Shown one piece after another: positions 24,354 to 33,351 of a DNA stretch of 37,599 nucleotides (the first letter of the stretch is position 1; the number at the start of each line of letters is the position of its first letter). A program made the translations under genes and the position numbers. Source of the stretch: Candidatus Nitrosocosmicus sp. GTDB lineage: Archaea; Thermoproteota; Nitrososphaeria; Nitrososphaerales; Nitrososphaeraceae. The notes under the pieces are model-generated. The model was not told the DNA's origin. It did no database searches and worked only from the letters and a program-made list of their open reading frames with translations. The stretch covers positions 1-37,599 of the forward strand of contig JAICXY010000023.1 of the NCBI GenBank assembly GCA_025934495.1, written 5' to 3'.

Positions 24354-25426
24354 TTAATTTGATAGCGTAATATGGCAATAATTCCTCCAAGTGATGAAAC
24401 CCTCATTCCAATATCTGTTGATGAATCTGTTGCAAAAGTTTTTACATTTTTCTTACTTTCGATTTCGTTTAACATTTTTATAAATTCGTCTTCTTTTATC
24501 TCAAAAAAAACTTTATCAGAATAAACTAATGTATCTATGGCATTTAATGAATCTGCATATTTTATTTCATTTATTCCTATTGCAAATTTCTTTTCTCCTT
24601 TATTTATCTGATACATTATATTGTCTAGTATTGTTGAGACAATAGCAATTTTACTATTAGCTAGCATTTCTTTCATAGCATCTGAACGCAGAAACACGAA
24701 AAATCCATCCTCTCCTGATGTTTCTATACCTTCAACTAATGTAAGATCTTTGTTTTCGTAAGATTCTTTTTTTTCTTTTAAGTAATTGAGAAATTTCCTT
24801 TTTGTTTCTCCTGGGCCAAATATTATTATTTTTATTCCTGCTTCCTCTTTGTAAATATCTAAAGATTTTTTGATATTCTCAAAATAACTTTTCATTTGGA
24901 TTTCATTTTTTTGATTTGCAGTATACCTTTTTCCACTTTTTCCAGAATATATATTAGGGATTATTTTTAAATTTGTCCCATTCAATTTTGCTATGGATGT
25001 TTCTTCCGAATCCATCGAAATCAAAATGTATTTTAATTCCGATGCCGAATTTGTTATTAGTTTTATATTATTTTCATTCCATCTTTCTTTTTCTAAAATT
25101 ATTGTATCATTGATTTTTATACCCAGAGAATGATACAATCCCCTTGGAATGCTTTCATTATTTGATGTAATTATTATTCCAGATATTTTCAATCTGTCTA
25201 TTGTATCATCAAAACTTATTTTTTCTACTCTTAAATTTATTCTAACTTTAACTCTTTCTCCTTTATCCGGTCTAGCAAATTCTTTGTCCTGCTTTATTAC
25301 TCTGGTAGTATCTGCAATTATGTTATCTCCTATTTCTATCGTTCTTCTTAAATTAAAAAGGTCATCAGGCTCTTCGGGTGTGATTGTGAATCTATTTTCG
25401 GAATCTTTTATCTTGTTTGTTTTCAT
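24350..25426 (-). CDS. pelA: Pelota/Dom34 mRNA surveillance protein
   Basis: An archaeal Pelota (358 aa) with the expected three domains: an Sm-like N-terminal domain (~5-135: FTITPEEPDDLFNLRRTIEIGD, ADTTRVIK), a central eRF1-like domain with IIFGPGETKRKFLNYLKE, and a C-terminal domain (FFVFLRSDAMKEMLANSKIA... ADSLNAIDTLVYSDKVFF). It recognises stalled ribosomes and recruits aIF/EF1-type GTPase and ABCE1 to split them. The GGQ loop of true release factors is absent, as expected. ATG 25426 lies 12 bp after the stop of a 51-aa frame on the same strand, so the two probably form one mRNA. Confidence 0.94.
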   Translation of the reverse strand: MKTNKIKDSENRFTITPEEPDDLFNLRRTIEIGDNIIADTTRVIKQDKEFARPDKGERVKVRINLRVEKISFDDTIDRLKISGIIITSNNESIPRGLYHSLGIKINDTIILEKERWNENNIKLITNSASELKYILISMDSEETSIAKLNGTNLKIIPNIYSGKSGKRYTANQKNEIQMKSYFENIKKSLDIYKEEAGIKIIIFGPGETKRKFLNYLKEKKESYENKDLTLVEGIETSGEDGFFVFLRSDAMKEMLANSKIAIVSTILDNIMYQINKGEKKFAIGINEIKYADSLNAIDTLVYSDKVFFEIKEDEFIKMLNEIESKKNVKTFATDSSTDIGMRVSSLGGIIAILRYQIN

Positions 25427-25438
25427 ATTTTATACCAA

Positions 25439-25594
25439 TTAAAATCGATTTTTTAGAATTATCTTAATATTGTCAGTTTGGGAATAAATATTTGAATTTT
25501 CAATATAGTCGTAGAGAAATAATGATTTATCACTTTCAAAAATAATACATTTCATGATGTTTTCAAAAAAACATACAGTTTCTATATCAAGCAT
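25439..25594 (-). CDS. Small ORF (51 aa) upstream of pelota
   Basis: ATG 25594 to TAA 25439-25441. The protein is MLDIETVCFFENIMKCIIFE... and ends ...KIILKNRF, with two Cys (C8, C16), an acidic middle and a Lys/Ile end. I recognise no family. Support comes from its position 12 bp before the pelota start on the same strand, and a TATA-like AATAAATATATTA about 20-30 nt before the ATG (near 25615-25628 on the plus-strand scale), with no better promoter nearer pelota. It could be a real small protein, an upstream ORF that tunes pelota, or only leader sequence. Confidence 0.42.
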   Translation of the reverse strand: MLDIETVCFFENIMKCIIFESDKSLFLYDYIENSNIYSQTDNIKIILKNRF

Positions 25595-25628
25595 TATTAA
25601 CCTATTTTAACGAATAATATATTTATTC

Positions 25629-26166
25629 TAATTGAGTTTATTTATCTTTACTTATAAACTACTACTATCATAAAATAGATAAATTAACTGTTTATTGCTT
25701 TTTATAGGGCGCGCCAAATGTTAAATAATATCGTACCGTCACATAAATCCACAGCCAGAAATATAACTCTAATTGTTATTTTAAAAATATGATATTTTAA
25801 TGAATCGAGTTAGCAGAAAAATACTTTTTAATACTTGATTATGAAAACAAATGTTAAAATAATCATATATCCTCTATTTATAATAAATCTACGCATTACT
25901 TTCATGATATTTTTTTTAGCTAATTTTGTAATTTCTTTTAACTCGTTTTTTATTTTTTTTCTTTTATGATGGTTATCATTTAATGATTATTTCTTATACC
26001 TGTAACTTTGTCCTGTTTTTTTATTTTATTTTTATTTACTTAAATTTTAGTTGTTTGTATTAGTTGGAAGGACAAACTCCTTACTCAAGATCTACTTCAT
26101 CTTATCAGCAGGGCATTTCAATTCATCGTTTGTCCGCATGTCTTTATAGTATTATATTAATAAACT
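25629..26166. other. Gene-free region between the pelota unit and the TrmB-type gene
   Basis: About 540 bp. Bases 25707-25716 carry a lone GC-rich GGGCGCGCCA in AT-rich DNA. The minus strand around 25768-25705 reads VIFLAVDLCDGTILFNIW for a short stretch, which looks like a piece of an RNase H-type transposase, probably a relic. Bases 26061-26140 are richer in GC and hold an 8-bp inverted repeat, GGACAAAC (26070-26077) and GTTTGTCC (26128-26135). No intact gene, tRNA or clear sRNA was found. Confidence 0.4.
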
Positions 26167-26946
26167 TTAATGATCTTTTATCTTTTTTCCATCTTCCCAT
26201 AAATATTTAAAATAATCTTTTGCGAAACTTGCCAGTCCAATATGTTCTGCCCATATTGCAATTATGTCATAATTATTGTCATTGTTGTTCTTATTTTCAC
26301 CAAGTAAAATTAGAACCTGTTTTGAATCGCCTATTACTCCTCCACCAAACATGCTATTTTTTAATCTAATTTCTGCGACCCTTGACATTGATTTTATTAT
26401 TTCATCGCTAGTTTCCTCTGATGCTAAAATAATAATTTTTACACCTTTTTCAAAGAGTTCTCGCAGGAAAGGTTGAATGGTTTTAATTACTTTTTCTGGG
26501 ATTTTTGGAATTGCAATTAAAAGCTCTTCTTTTGTAGATTGAATTATTTCGGTAACTTTCGCTCCTATGTTATATAACCCGCTTACTACCCATATATCCG
26601 GTTTTTCTTTTAATCCTGTTTTTTCATAAATGGGCATTAATTCATTCATTAGAATATTCTTATAACTTCTAATACTGTTTTCCATTTCTATCATCATTGC
26701 CTCTACAGCAGTAGAAGGGGACTTGGGAAAGAAATTCTGAGGTCTTAAATTATCCGAATATGTCCATCCTCTTTCATATAAGCTATTTAAAACATCATAT
26801 ATCTTTGAATAAGGTACCCCTGATTTTTTACTAATTTCAGCAGCAGTGGTAGAACCAGAAAATAGTAATGTTGTATAAACTCTAATTTCATAATTCGTTA
26901 ATCCAAGGCTTTCCATCGATTTTTTTGCCTTGTCGCTAATTTCCAT
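26167..26946 (-). CDS. TrmB-family transcriptional regulator
   Basis: A 259-aa TrmB regulator. Residues ~10-75 form the winged helix: LTNYEIRVYTTLLFSGSTTAAEI, SGVPYSKIYDVLNSLYERGW. The rest is a phospholipase-D-like effector domain of TrmB proteins (IWVVSGLYNIGAKVTEII, ELLIAIPKIPE, KGVKIIILASEE), used in known members to bind sugars or other ligands. Two points support a regulator of the neighbour: it is divergent from the Tes-like radical-SAM gene with 134 bp between starts, and a second wHTH gene lies just after that enzyme gene. The target and ligand are not visible. Confidence 0.85.
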   Translation of the reverse strand: MEISDKAKKSMESLGLTNYEIRVYTTLLFSGSTTAAEISKKSGVPYSKIYDVLNSLYERGWTYSDNLRPQNFFPKSPSTAVEAMMIEMENSIRSYKNILMNELMPIYEKTGLKEKPDIWVVSGLYNIGAKVTEIIQSTKEELLIAIPKIPEKVIKTIQPFLRELFEKGVKIIILASEETSDEIIKSMSRVAEIRLKNSMFGGGVIGDSKQVLILLGENKNNNDNNYDIIAIWAEHIGLASFAKDYFKYLWEDGKKIKDH

Positions 26947-27040
26947 TGTTTTATGAGAATATTTTAAACAAAGATATTAAATCTTTGTCTTTCTTAATTT
27001 TTGCTTATTAACTAAACACCGTAGTATTTGTCAGATCAAG

Positions 27041-27048
27041 TTTATAAG
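27041..27048 (+). promoter_or_regulatory. TATA-like box of the Tes-like gene
   Basis: TTTATAAG lies 33-40 nt before ATG 27081, so transcription would begin about 10 nt before the start codon. It is in the divergent region shared with the TrmB gene. Confidence 0.55.
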
Positions 27049-27080
27049 GCTAAATTAAAACAGTAATAAAGGCCTATATT

Positions 27081-28781
27081 ATGGATCTAATACATATTTC
27101 TAATTTAACTAGTAAAACTATTGGTTCTAAACGTACCATTCGCTATACTCAGAGTATTTGTCCGGATTGTAATATGATTCTGGATGCTGAAGTATTTGAA
27201 CGAGAAGGTAAAGTCTTTATGACAAAGACTTGTCCCAGCCATGGTGAATGTGAAGAATTATACTTTGGTTCATATGAGATGTACAAAAAGTTTAGTACTT
27301 ATTGGATGGATGGAAAAGGGGCTAAATCTCCAAATGTTATGGTGGATAAATGTGCCTGTCCAACAAATTGTGGTTTATGTACAAATCACCTTTCTCATTC
27401 AGGATTAGCAAACATAATTGTTACTAATCGGTGTGATCTAACGTGTTGGTATTGTTTCTTTTATGTAAAAAAAGGTTTAGAAGGTGCTTATTTATACGAA
27501 CCTTCACATGAACAAGTTCGAGCAATGATGAAAACTTTGAAATCTGAAAGACCAATTCCAGGTAATTCTATTCAAATTACAGGAGGCGAACCTATGTTGA
27601 GAGACGATTTACCAGCACTAATTAAAATTATGAAAGAGGAAGGTGTAGATCATATTCAACTTAATACTAATGGTATAAAACTAGCTCTTTCTCCAGAAAC
27701 CATGAGACAAACTAGAATGGCTGGTGTAAGTAATCTTTATTTATCTTTTGATGGTGTAACTCCAAGAACCAATCCTAAAAATCATTGGGAAATACCATAT
27801 ACTTTAGAATCAGCAAGAAAATGTGGAATGACTGTTGTCTTTGTACCGACTGTTATCAAATCTATTAATGATCACGAGTTAGGAGGAATTATTCGCTTTG
27901 CACAAAAGAATATGGATGTTGTTCATGCAGTAAACTTCCAACCTGTATCTCTAACTGGTAGAATGGGTAAAAAAGAACGAGAAAAATATCGAATTACTAT
28001 TCCTGATTGTATCGAAAGAATTGAAGAGCAAACCAATGGTGAAATATCCAAAGACGGATGGTTTCCGGTTCCTTCTTGTATGCCTTTAACTAATGTAATC
28101 GAGGCATTTAGTAAAAAACCAAAATATGAATTATCTATTCATTTTGCATGTGGCGCAGGGACCTATGTCTTTGAAGATACTCAGACTAAAAAATTAACAC
28201 CGCTTACTTCTTTTGTGGATATCAAAGGATTGTTAGAATACTTTGAAGAAAAAACTGAAGAAATAAAGTCTGGATCCAATAGATATTGGACCATGCTAGA
28301 AGTGATAAGAAAATTAAATCAATTTGTCGATCGATCAAAACAACCTCATGGATTAGATTTAGGCAGAATGTTTTCCAGTATATTGCTTAAACAAAACTTT
28401 GATTCAGTTGGTTCTTGGCATGTAAGGTCATTATTCCTAGGAATGATGCACTTCCAAGATAAATATAATGAAGATTTGGAAAGATTGCAAAGATGTGATA
28501 TTCACTATTTAACTCCTGATTTACGTATAGTGCCCTTCTGTGCATTTAATGTAATTCCTGAATGGTATAGAGACAGAATTCAAAAGAAATATAGTATTCC
28601 TGTTGAAGACTGGGAAAAAGAACATGGACAGACTTTGGAAGCTGGTCTTTATCGTGGCTTGATGAGAAAAGGAAAATCTGAAGCTCAAATGGGTTGTGCA
28701 ATGTCAGAAATGCATAAAGCTGCTGCAGAGTCTGAAGATCATCGTGGTGTCGAATTGAGAAATAACATGGCTGGCGCATAG
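27081..28781 (+). CDS. tes: Radical SAM enzyme, tetraether synthase (Tes)-like
   Basis: The radical-SAM motif is C118-x3-C122-x2-C125 (CDLTCWYC), with the SAM-binding GGEP as ITGGEPMLRDD at ~170. The N-terminal 100 residues hold the cysteine sets typical of the MJ0619/MA_1486 Tes family: C27-x2-C30 and C51...C57 (a rubredoxin-like iron site is expected), then C91, C93, C97 and C100. Tes joins the ends of two archaeol phytanyl chains to give the membrane-spanning tetraether (GDGT) lipids of Thaumarchaeota. The size (566 aa) is at the long end. The C-terminus also has Cys residues (RCDIHYL, FCAF) where family members bind extra clusters. It is flanked by two TrmB/MarR-like regulators. Another MoaA-like radical-SAM role cannot be excluded. 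Confidence 0.72.
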   Translation: MDLIHISNLTSKTIGSKRTIRYTQSICPDCNMILDAEVFEREGKVFMTKTCPSHGECEELYFGSYEMYKKFSTYWMDGKGAKSPNVMVDKCACPTNCGLCTNHLSHSGLANIIVTNRCDLTCWYCFFYVKKGLEGAYLYEPSHEQVRAMMKTLKSERPIPGNSIQITGGEPMLRDDLPALIKIMKEEGVDHIQLNTNGIKLALSPETMRQTRMAGVSNLYLSFDGVTPRTNPKNHWEIPYTLESARKCGMTVVFVPTVIKSINDHELGGIIRFAQKNMDVVHAVNFQPVSLTGRMGKKEREKYRITIPDCIERIEEQTNGEISKDGWFPVPSCMPLTNVIEAFSKKPKYELSIHFACGAGTYVFEDTQTKKLTPLTSFVDIKGLLEYFEEKTEEIKSGSNRYWTMLEVIRKLNQFVDRSKQPHGLDLGRMFSSILLKQNFDSVGSWHVRSLFLGMMHFQDKYNEDLERLQRCDIHYLTPDLRIVPFCAFNVIPEWYRDRIQKKYSIPVEDWEKEHGQTLEAGLYRGLMRKGKSEAQMGCAMSEMHKAAAESEDHRGVELRNNMAGA

Positions 28782-28878
28782 CATATTTTTTAATTTTTTA
28801 ATTTAGTTATAGTAAATATTTAAGTAATGTTTTTGTAGATAATTTTAAATAGCACGAAAGCGAAGTAAATAGAGTAAA

Positions 28879-29286
28879 ATGCCGTCATCATCAATAAATG
28901 CAATTACAAGAATGAGTGCAACTCTAAAAGATCTATTTATTTACATATATGATCTGTCTCCTTTAGATATGGATTTGTTACTTACTCTCATTAAATATAA
29001 TGATAAACAAATGACTTTGGAGGATTTATCCAAAGCTGTAAATAGGGACAAAAGTACTGTTTTTAGATCTTTGCAAAAATTAACCGGGTTGGGAATTTGT
29101 GTAAAGGAAAGTAGAACTTTGAAAGAAGGAGGTCATTTCCATGTATATTCTTCGATTTCTAGAGATATATTTAAATTGGAAACAGAAAAACGCGTAAAAG
29201 AATTAGAGCAAAGTTTAAGAAGAATATTAAAGAAATTCGAAGACGATTTGGATATAATGTTAGATGATGTATACAAAAAAAAATAA
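28879..29286 (+). CDS. Winged-helix transcriptional regulator (TrmB/MarR-like)
   Basis: A 135-aa protein: winged helix at ~25-105 (LSPLDMDLLLTLIKYND, MTLEDLSKAVNRDKSTVFRSLQKLTGLGI, then a strand pair VYSSIS) and a charged C-terminal helix (RVKELEQSLRRILKKFEDDL) probably for dimerisation. No effector domain is present. It begins 97 bp after the Tes-like gene on the same strand and its stop is 17 bp before the histidine kinase gene, so it may belong to a signalling unit with the kinase and response regulator, to the lipid gene, or both. ATG 28879 is clear. Confidence 0.78.
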   Translation: MPSSSINAITRMSATLKDLFIYIYDLSPLDMDLLLTLIKYNDKQMTLEDLSKAVNRDKSTVFRSLQKLTGLGICVKESRTLKEGGHFHVYSSISRDIFKLETEKRVKELEQSLRRILKKFEDDLDIMLDDVYKKK

Positions 29287-29303
29287 ATCAATAAATATCT
29301 AAA

Positions 29304-30857
29304 ATGCCAATAAATATAGATAAAATAGATTTCTATGGTTTTGATAATTTATTTGAAATCTCTGAACCGAAATTTATCGATCTATATATTAATTCTTTTT
29401 ATTCATTTTTATTTTTAAAAAATAATTCCTTTTATTATTCTTTGAAATCAATATCTGAAAAAAATTTCTCTCTTATTCGTATTGTATCCGTATGTAGTGG
29501 GAATCAATTCGATTCTATCCGTAATTTTTTTTCATCAATCGAAAATATTTCTTTTAATAATCTTTCAAGTTTTTCTGAACAACAAGAAAATTTTATAATA
29601 ATTACTATTAACAAAAAAATATTATTCTTTTATAAAATAATCTATGATGAATCTAAAAAAAAAATTAATTGTAATTTATATAATATTATATTTGATGAAT
29701 CACCTTCTTTCTTCTCTATCATATATGATTTCCTATGGAATACTGTAGAAAAAAATGAAACATTAGAAAAACACAAGATATTCCAACAAGATTTTATAGA
29801 TATTGCATCTCATCAATTACGAAATCCTATTTTACCCATCATAGGATTTTCTAAGACTCTAAGGTCAAAAATACAAGATTCAACCATGCTAGAATATCTT
29901 GATATAATTATTAGAAACGGAGAAAAACTACGAGATATTGCAAATGATATACTGGATGTTTCTAGAATCGAAACAAATTCTTTAAGGATAAATAAAGAAT
30001 CTCTTGACATTGATTTAATTTTATCTGATATAATTGCCGAATATCAGAATATCTCTATTAGAGAATTAGTTAATATTAAATTTATTTATTATGGTAAATC
30101 TAGTTTATTTATTGAAGGTGATAAATCTTTACTTTCACAGGCATTGTATAATTTACTGAATAATTCGTATTTTTTCACAAAAAATAACCAGGGACAGGAA
30201 ATAATAGTTAGTTTGTCGCAAAATGATGATTGTTTTGTTACAATAACTATTGAAGATGAGGGACCGGGTATACAAGATAAGGATCTTGATCAAGTATTTA
30301 CAAAATTTTTTACAAAAACAAGTGGGGGTACTGGTTTAGGTTTATTTATTTCTAAAAAACTAGTCGAGCTTCATGGTGGAAGCATCGATATAAAAAATAG
30401 ATCCCCCGATTTGGGCTTGAAAATTATTGTAAAAATTCCTTTATATATTCGTGAGCCATTTTATCAATCATTAGAAAATACATTTAATAATAACAAAATA
30501 TTATTTATAGATGATTTTTCTGAAAACTTTTATTTAATTAAAAATAAAATCCAAGATCTGGGATATAAAGTCGATTATTATGATAATCCTTTAAACGCAT
30601 TGGAAAGTTTTATTCCATTCAAATATTCTCTGGTTTTTTTAGGTATTGATGTTGGTGGTATTGATGGGTTTGATCTATATGACGAATTGAAAAAACGAGA
30701 TAATTGTATCAAAGGTTATTTTATAGCATCGAATAAAATCCACAAAGATGCAATATATGAGGTTTTCAATAAGGATATAATAAACGATCAATTTCTTTAT
30801 AAGCCTATTTCATTAGATTCTATTGTAAAAATTATTGAAAAAGAATTTAATAATTGA
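29304..30857 (+). CDS. Hybrid histidine kinase with degenerate receiver domain
   Basis: 517 aa. Residues 1-150 are an unusual Ser/Phe/Asn-rich input domain without membrane segments, so the kinase is cytoplasmic. The H-box has H170 in ASHQLRNPILP. The ATPase part shows the N box (LYNLLNNSYFF), DEGPGI and GGTGLGLFISKKLVELHGG. A receiver-like domain follows (~390-517): KILFIDDFSENF at its start and LYKPIS with the conserved Lys. Its phosphoacceptor position appears to be Gly447 (LVFLGIDVGGIDG, where LLDI-x-M-P is expected), so this domain is probably a non-phosphorylated receiver used for binding. The response regulator follows after 52 bp and is the likely true target. Confidence 0.88.
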   Translation: MPINIDKIDFYGFDNLFEISEPKFIDLYINSFYSFLFLKNNSFYYSLKSISEKNFSLIRIVSVCSGNQFDSIRNFFSSIENISFNNLSSFSEQQENFIIITINKKILFFYKIIYDESKKKINCNLYNIIFDESPSFFSIIYDFLWNTVEKNETLEKHKIFQQDFIDIASHQLRNPILPIIGFSKTLRSKIQDSTMLEYLDIIIRNGEKLRDIANDILDVSRIETNSLRINKESLDIDLILSDIIAEYQNISIRELVNIKFIYYGKSSLFIEGDKSLLSQALYNLLNNSYFFTKNNQGQEIIVSLSQNDDCFVTITIEDEGPGIQDKDLDQVFTKFFTKTSGGTGLGLFISKKLVELHGGSIDIKNRSPDLGLKIIVKIPLYIREPFYQSLENTFNNNKILFIDDFSENFYLIKNKIQDLGYKVDYYDNPLNALESFIPFKYSLVFLGIDVGGIDGFDLYDELKKRDNCIKGYFIASNKIHKDAIYEVFNKDIINDQFLYKPISLDSIVKIIEKEFNN

Positions 30858-30909
30858 TTTCATTTATTTGTAAGAAAATTTTATTATTTGATAATTTATA
30901 GTGATTTAT

Positions 30910-31455
30910 ATGAATGTTTTAATTATTGAAGATGATGCTGATATCTGTCAGTTATATACAATTTGGCTTCAAGAATATGGCTATCATTATGTTATTGCTA
31001 GGAACGTTGAAGATGGACTTTATGAATATCACAAATCACAACAAAACAATCCTAAAAACTTTAATTTTGATTTAATTATATTGGATTATGATTTATCTTC
31101 AAAAAACAACAACAATCCCTCTATCACTAAAAATGGTTTGAATGTTGCAAAAGAGGTATTAAGTTTAAATAAAAATCAACGAATAATATTTGCCTCTGCA
31201 TGGCCTCAAAAGATCTTTAATGAATATATAGAAACCTTGAAATGTTTTATAGAAATTCTTCAAAAACCATTTGAAAAAGATATTTTTATAAAAATGGTTC
31301 AAGATACGTTTGTTTATGACACTTTAAAAAAGGTTGTAGAGGATATGAGAAAAAACGGATTAAACCCTAACAAGCCTGATTCTGGGAGTTATGTTAACCT
31401 CTTTGAACTTTTATGGAAATTGCAAAGAGATACTTTTGGTACTGGTAATAATTGA
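30910..31455 (+). CDS. Response regulator receiver protein
   Basis: A 181-aa single-receiver protein. The acidic pair is EDD in LIIEDDADIC, the phosphoacceptor is D59 in LIILDYDL, Ser in FASAW is the switch residue and Lys in ILQKPFE the last key residue; all are present, unlike the receiver in its kinase. After the receiver comes a ~40-residue tail (VVEDMRKNGLNPNKPDSGSYVNL, LLWKLQRDTFG) without a known output domain, so it likely acts by protein contact, as many archaeal regulators do. I chose ATG 30910 (MNVLIIEDD), the normal start; a GTG nine bases earlier is the alternative. Confidence 0.87.
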   Translation: MNVLIIEDDADICQLYTIWLQEYGYHYVIARNVEDGLYEYHKSQQNNPKNFNFDLIILDYDLSSKNNNNPSITKNGLNVAKEVLSLNKNQRIIFASAWPQKIFNEYIETLKCFIEILQKPFEKDIFIKMVQDTFVYDTLKKVVEDMRKNGLNPNKPDSGSYVNLFELLWKLQRDTFGTGNN

Positions 31456-31500
31456 ATTTTTTTAATAAGGTTTAATTTGAAGAACAGTTGAAATTTTATT

Positions 31501-32358
31501 ATGTCTTCTATGAAGTATGTACAGATAGATCTACAAAATGATATAGCTATTCTAAAAATAAATAGACCTGAGGCGCTTAATGCAATGAATTTGGATGTTA
31601 TATCTGAATTAACACGAGCAATAGATTTAATTTCTGTTGATCAAGGACTTAAGGTTCTAATTATTACTGGTTCAGGTGAACGTTCCTTTTGCGCTGGTGC
31701 TGATATCTCTTATATGGTTAATATCGATCCTGTTGCTGCTGAAAAATATGCTTCTTCTGCACAATCTATGTTAAATAAAATCGAAAAAATGGAAAAACCT
31801 GTGATTGCTGCTATAAATGGTTTTGCGCTAGGTGGTGGTTGTGAACTTGCTTTAGTTTGTGACCTAAGAATAGCTTCTGAAAATGCAAAAATGGGTCAAC
31901 CTGAAGTTACAATAGGCATCCCTCCAGGATGGGGAGGAAGCCAGCGATTATTGAGAATAATTGGACCCGCAAAGGCTAAAGAATTGATTTTTACTGGGAA
32001 GATGATCTCTGCTCGTGAAGCTAATGATATGGGCCTTGTTAATCATTTTGTCTCGCTTACCGACGAAGATAAAACCAAATTGGATCCTTCTATAGATCAA
32101 AATAATGAAAAGGAAAGAAATAATGCACTTTCAAAAATACTTAATAATAAACTTCTAGAGCATTCTATATCCCTTGCAAAAGAAATTGCTAAAAATAGCT
32201 TTAATGCAATTAAAGTTAGTAAAATGTTGATCAATAAAGGAATGGATGCAGATATAGATACAGGATTAAGATTAGAAATCTATGGCTGGTCGTTATGTTT
32301 TGCACATGAAGATAGGCAAAAAATGATGTCTGCATTTCTTAATAAAAGTAAAAGATAA
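31501..32358 (+). CDS. Enoyl-CoA hydratase/crotonase family protein
   Basis: A crotonase (285 aa). The oxyanion-hole segments are SFCAGADISYM and NGFALGGGCELALVCD. Both catalytic Glu are present: E115 in GGCEL and E135 in GQPEVTIG, so hydratase activity is expected. In Thaumarchaeota an enzyme of this kind serves the 3HP/4HB cycle as 3-hydroxypropionyl-CoA dehydratase and/or crotonyl-CoA hydratase, which would fit the thiolase/DUF35 pair at 15272-16859; other beta-oxidation-like roles remain open. A low-complexity insert (DPSIDQNNEKERNN, ~residues 197-210) interrupts the last helices. ATG 31501 is the start. The neighbours on both sides are unrelated. Confidence 0.87.
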   Translation: MSSMKYVQIDLQNDIAILKINRPEALNAMNLDVISELTRAIDLISVDQGLKVLIITGSGERSFCAGADISYMVNIDPVAAEKYASSAQSMLNKIEKMEKPVIAAINGFALGGGCELALVCDLRIASENAKMGQPEVTIGIPPGWGGSQRLLRIIGPAKAKELIFTGKMISAREANDMGLVNHFVSLTDEDKTKLDPSIDQNNEKERNNALSKILNNKLLEHSISLAKEIAKNSFNAIKVSKMLINKGMDADIDTGLRLEIYGWSLCFAHEDRQKMMSAFLNKSKR

Positions 32359-32369
32359 TTTTTTTATAT

Positions 32370-33344
32370 TTATTTTAGTGAAATTACTCTTGCCCCTTTG
32401 CTAGAATTACATATAAAAGTTTTACATTTTATATTTAGTTTTTCATAAGTTTCTTCCATAACATTAGATACTTGCGATCCTTTAGTTTTTGAATTTAAAA
32501 ATGCAATTGTAGATGGACCAGCACCACTAATAGCAAATGCTAGTGCTCCTGCTCCAAGTGCTCCTTCTTTAACTTGCTGATATCCGGGAATCAATTTTTG
32601 TCTTACAGGCTCAATTATGCAATCTTCAATGCCGTTGCATATCATTTGTATATCTTTATTAAAAAAACCTGCAACAATTGTACATGCATTTGAAATGTTT
32701 TGTACCATTTTCTTTAGAGGGATTTCTTCGGGTAGTATCTTTCTGGCGGCTTCTGTTTTCATTTTGGGAACATCTATTAGGGGAACACAGACCACCATAG
32801 CTAAATTAGTTGGTGATTTTATTTTTATAAATTCTAGCTCTGGTTTACTTTTTACAATTACAAAATCGCCGAAAAATGAACCTGAAATGTTGTCGTAGTG
32901 TTTTACACCTGCACTGGCAAGTTCGCCTTCTGCAGCATAATTTAATAATTTTGTGTCATTTATATCTAATTCAAAGATTTTATTAAATGCAAGAGCTGTC
33001 GCAACTGCTGATGCTGCACTACTTCCCATTCCATATCCTGGAGGAATATTTTTTTCAATATTAATTATGAAATCATATTTATTTAAATAATAATCTGCAA
33101 TGATTTTTTTTGCTACTTTTCCTGCCGAGTTCCATTCTGGGTCAATAGGAATGCTTTGGTTTCCTTCTCCTTTTATTTTTATTTTAATGTTGTCTATATT
33201 GGATTTTGCTTTTTTTATTACTTTGAGACAAACAATATCTTCTAATGCATTTAATCCTAAGCCGAAAACATCATAACCTGGACCCAAATTTGCTGTAGAT
33301 GAAGGTGCACTTGTTATACATTCTAGATATTTTATATCATTCAT
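32370..33344 (-). CDS. thrB: Homoserine kinase
   Basis: GHMP-family kinase (324 aa) that phosphorylates homoserine on the way to threonine. The start CITSAPSSTANLGPGYDVFGLGLN is diagnostic of ThrB, the ATP-binding glycine loop is PPGYGMGSSAASAVATALA, and the C-terminal motif is GALAFAISGAGPSTIAFL. ATG 33344 is clear. The GPN-loop GTPase gene upstream on the same strand ends 7 bp before this start, so the two form an operon, although their functions look unrelated. Confidence 0.93.
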   Translation of the reverse strand: MNDIKYLECITSAPSSTANLGPGYDVFGLGLNALEDIVCLKVIKKAKSNIDNIKIKIKGEGNQSIPIDPEWNSAGKVAKKIIADYYLNKYDFIINIEKNIPPGYGMGSSAASAVATALAFNKIFELDINDTKLLNYAAEGELASAGVKHYDNISGSFFGDFVIVKSKPELEFIKIKSPTNLAMVVCVPLIDVPKMKTEAARKILPEEIPLKKMVQNISNACTIVAGFFNKDIQMICNGIEDCIIEPVRQKLIPGYQQVKEGALGAGALAFAISGAGPSTIAFLNSKTKGSQVSNVMEETYEKLNIKCKTFICNSSKGARVISLK

Positions 33345-33351
33345 AATTATT

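Noticed and set aside
25149-25442. 97-codon plus-strand frame over the start of pelota
   Set aside because: Mirror of the Pelota N-terminal domain, rich in Leu/Ser/Ile as expected for an antisense frame.
25707-25716. GGCGCGCC as an engineered restriction site
   Set aside because: A single 8-bp site without other vector features is not evidence of construction; the surroundings are native AT-rich DNA.
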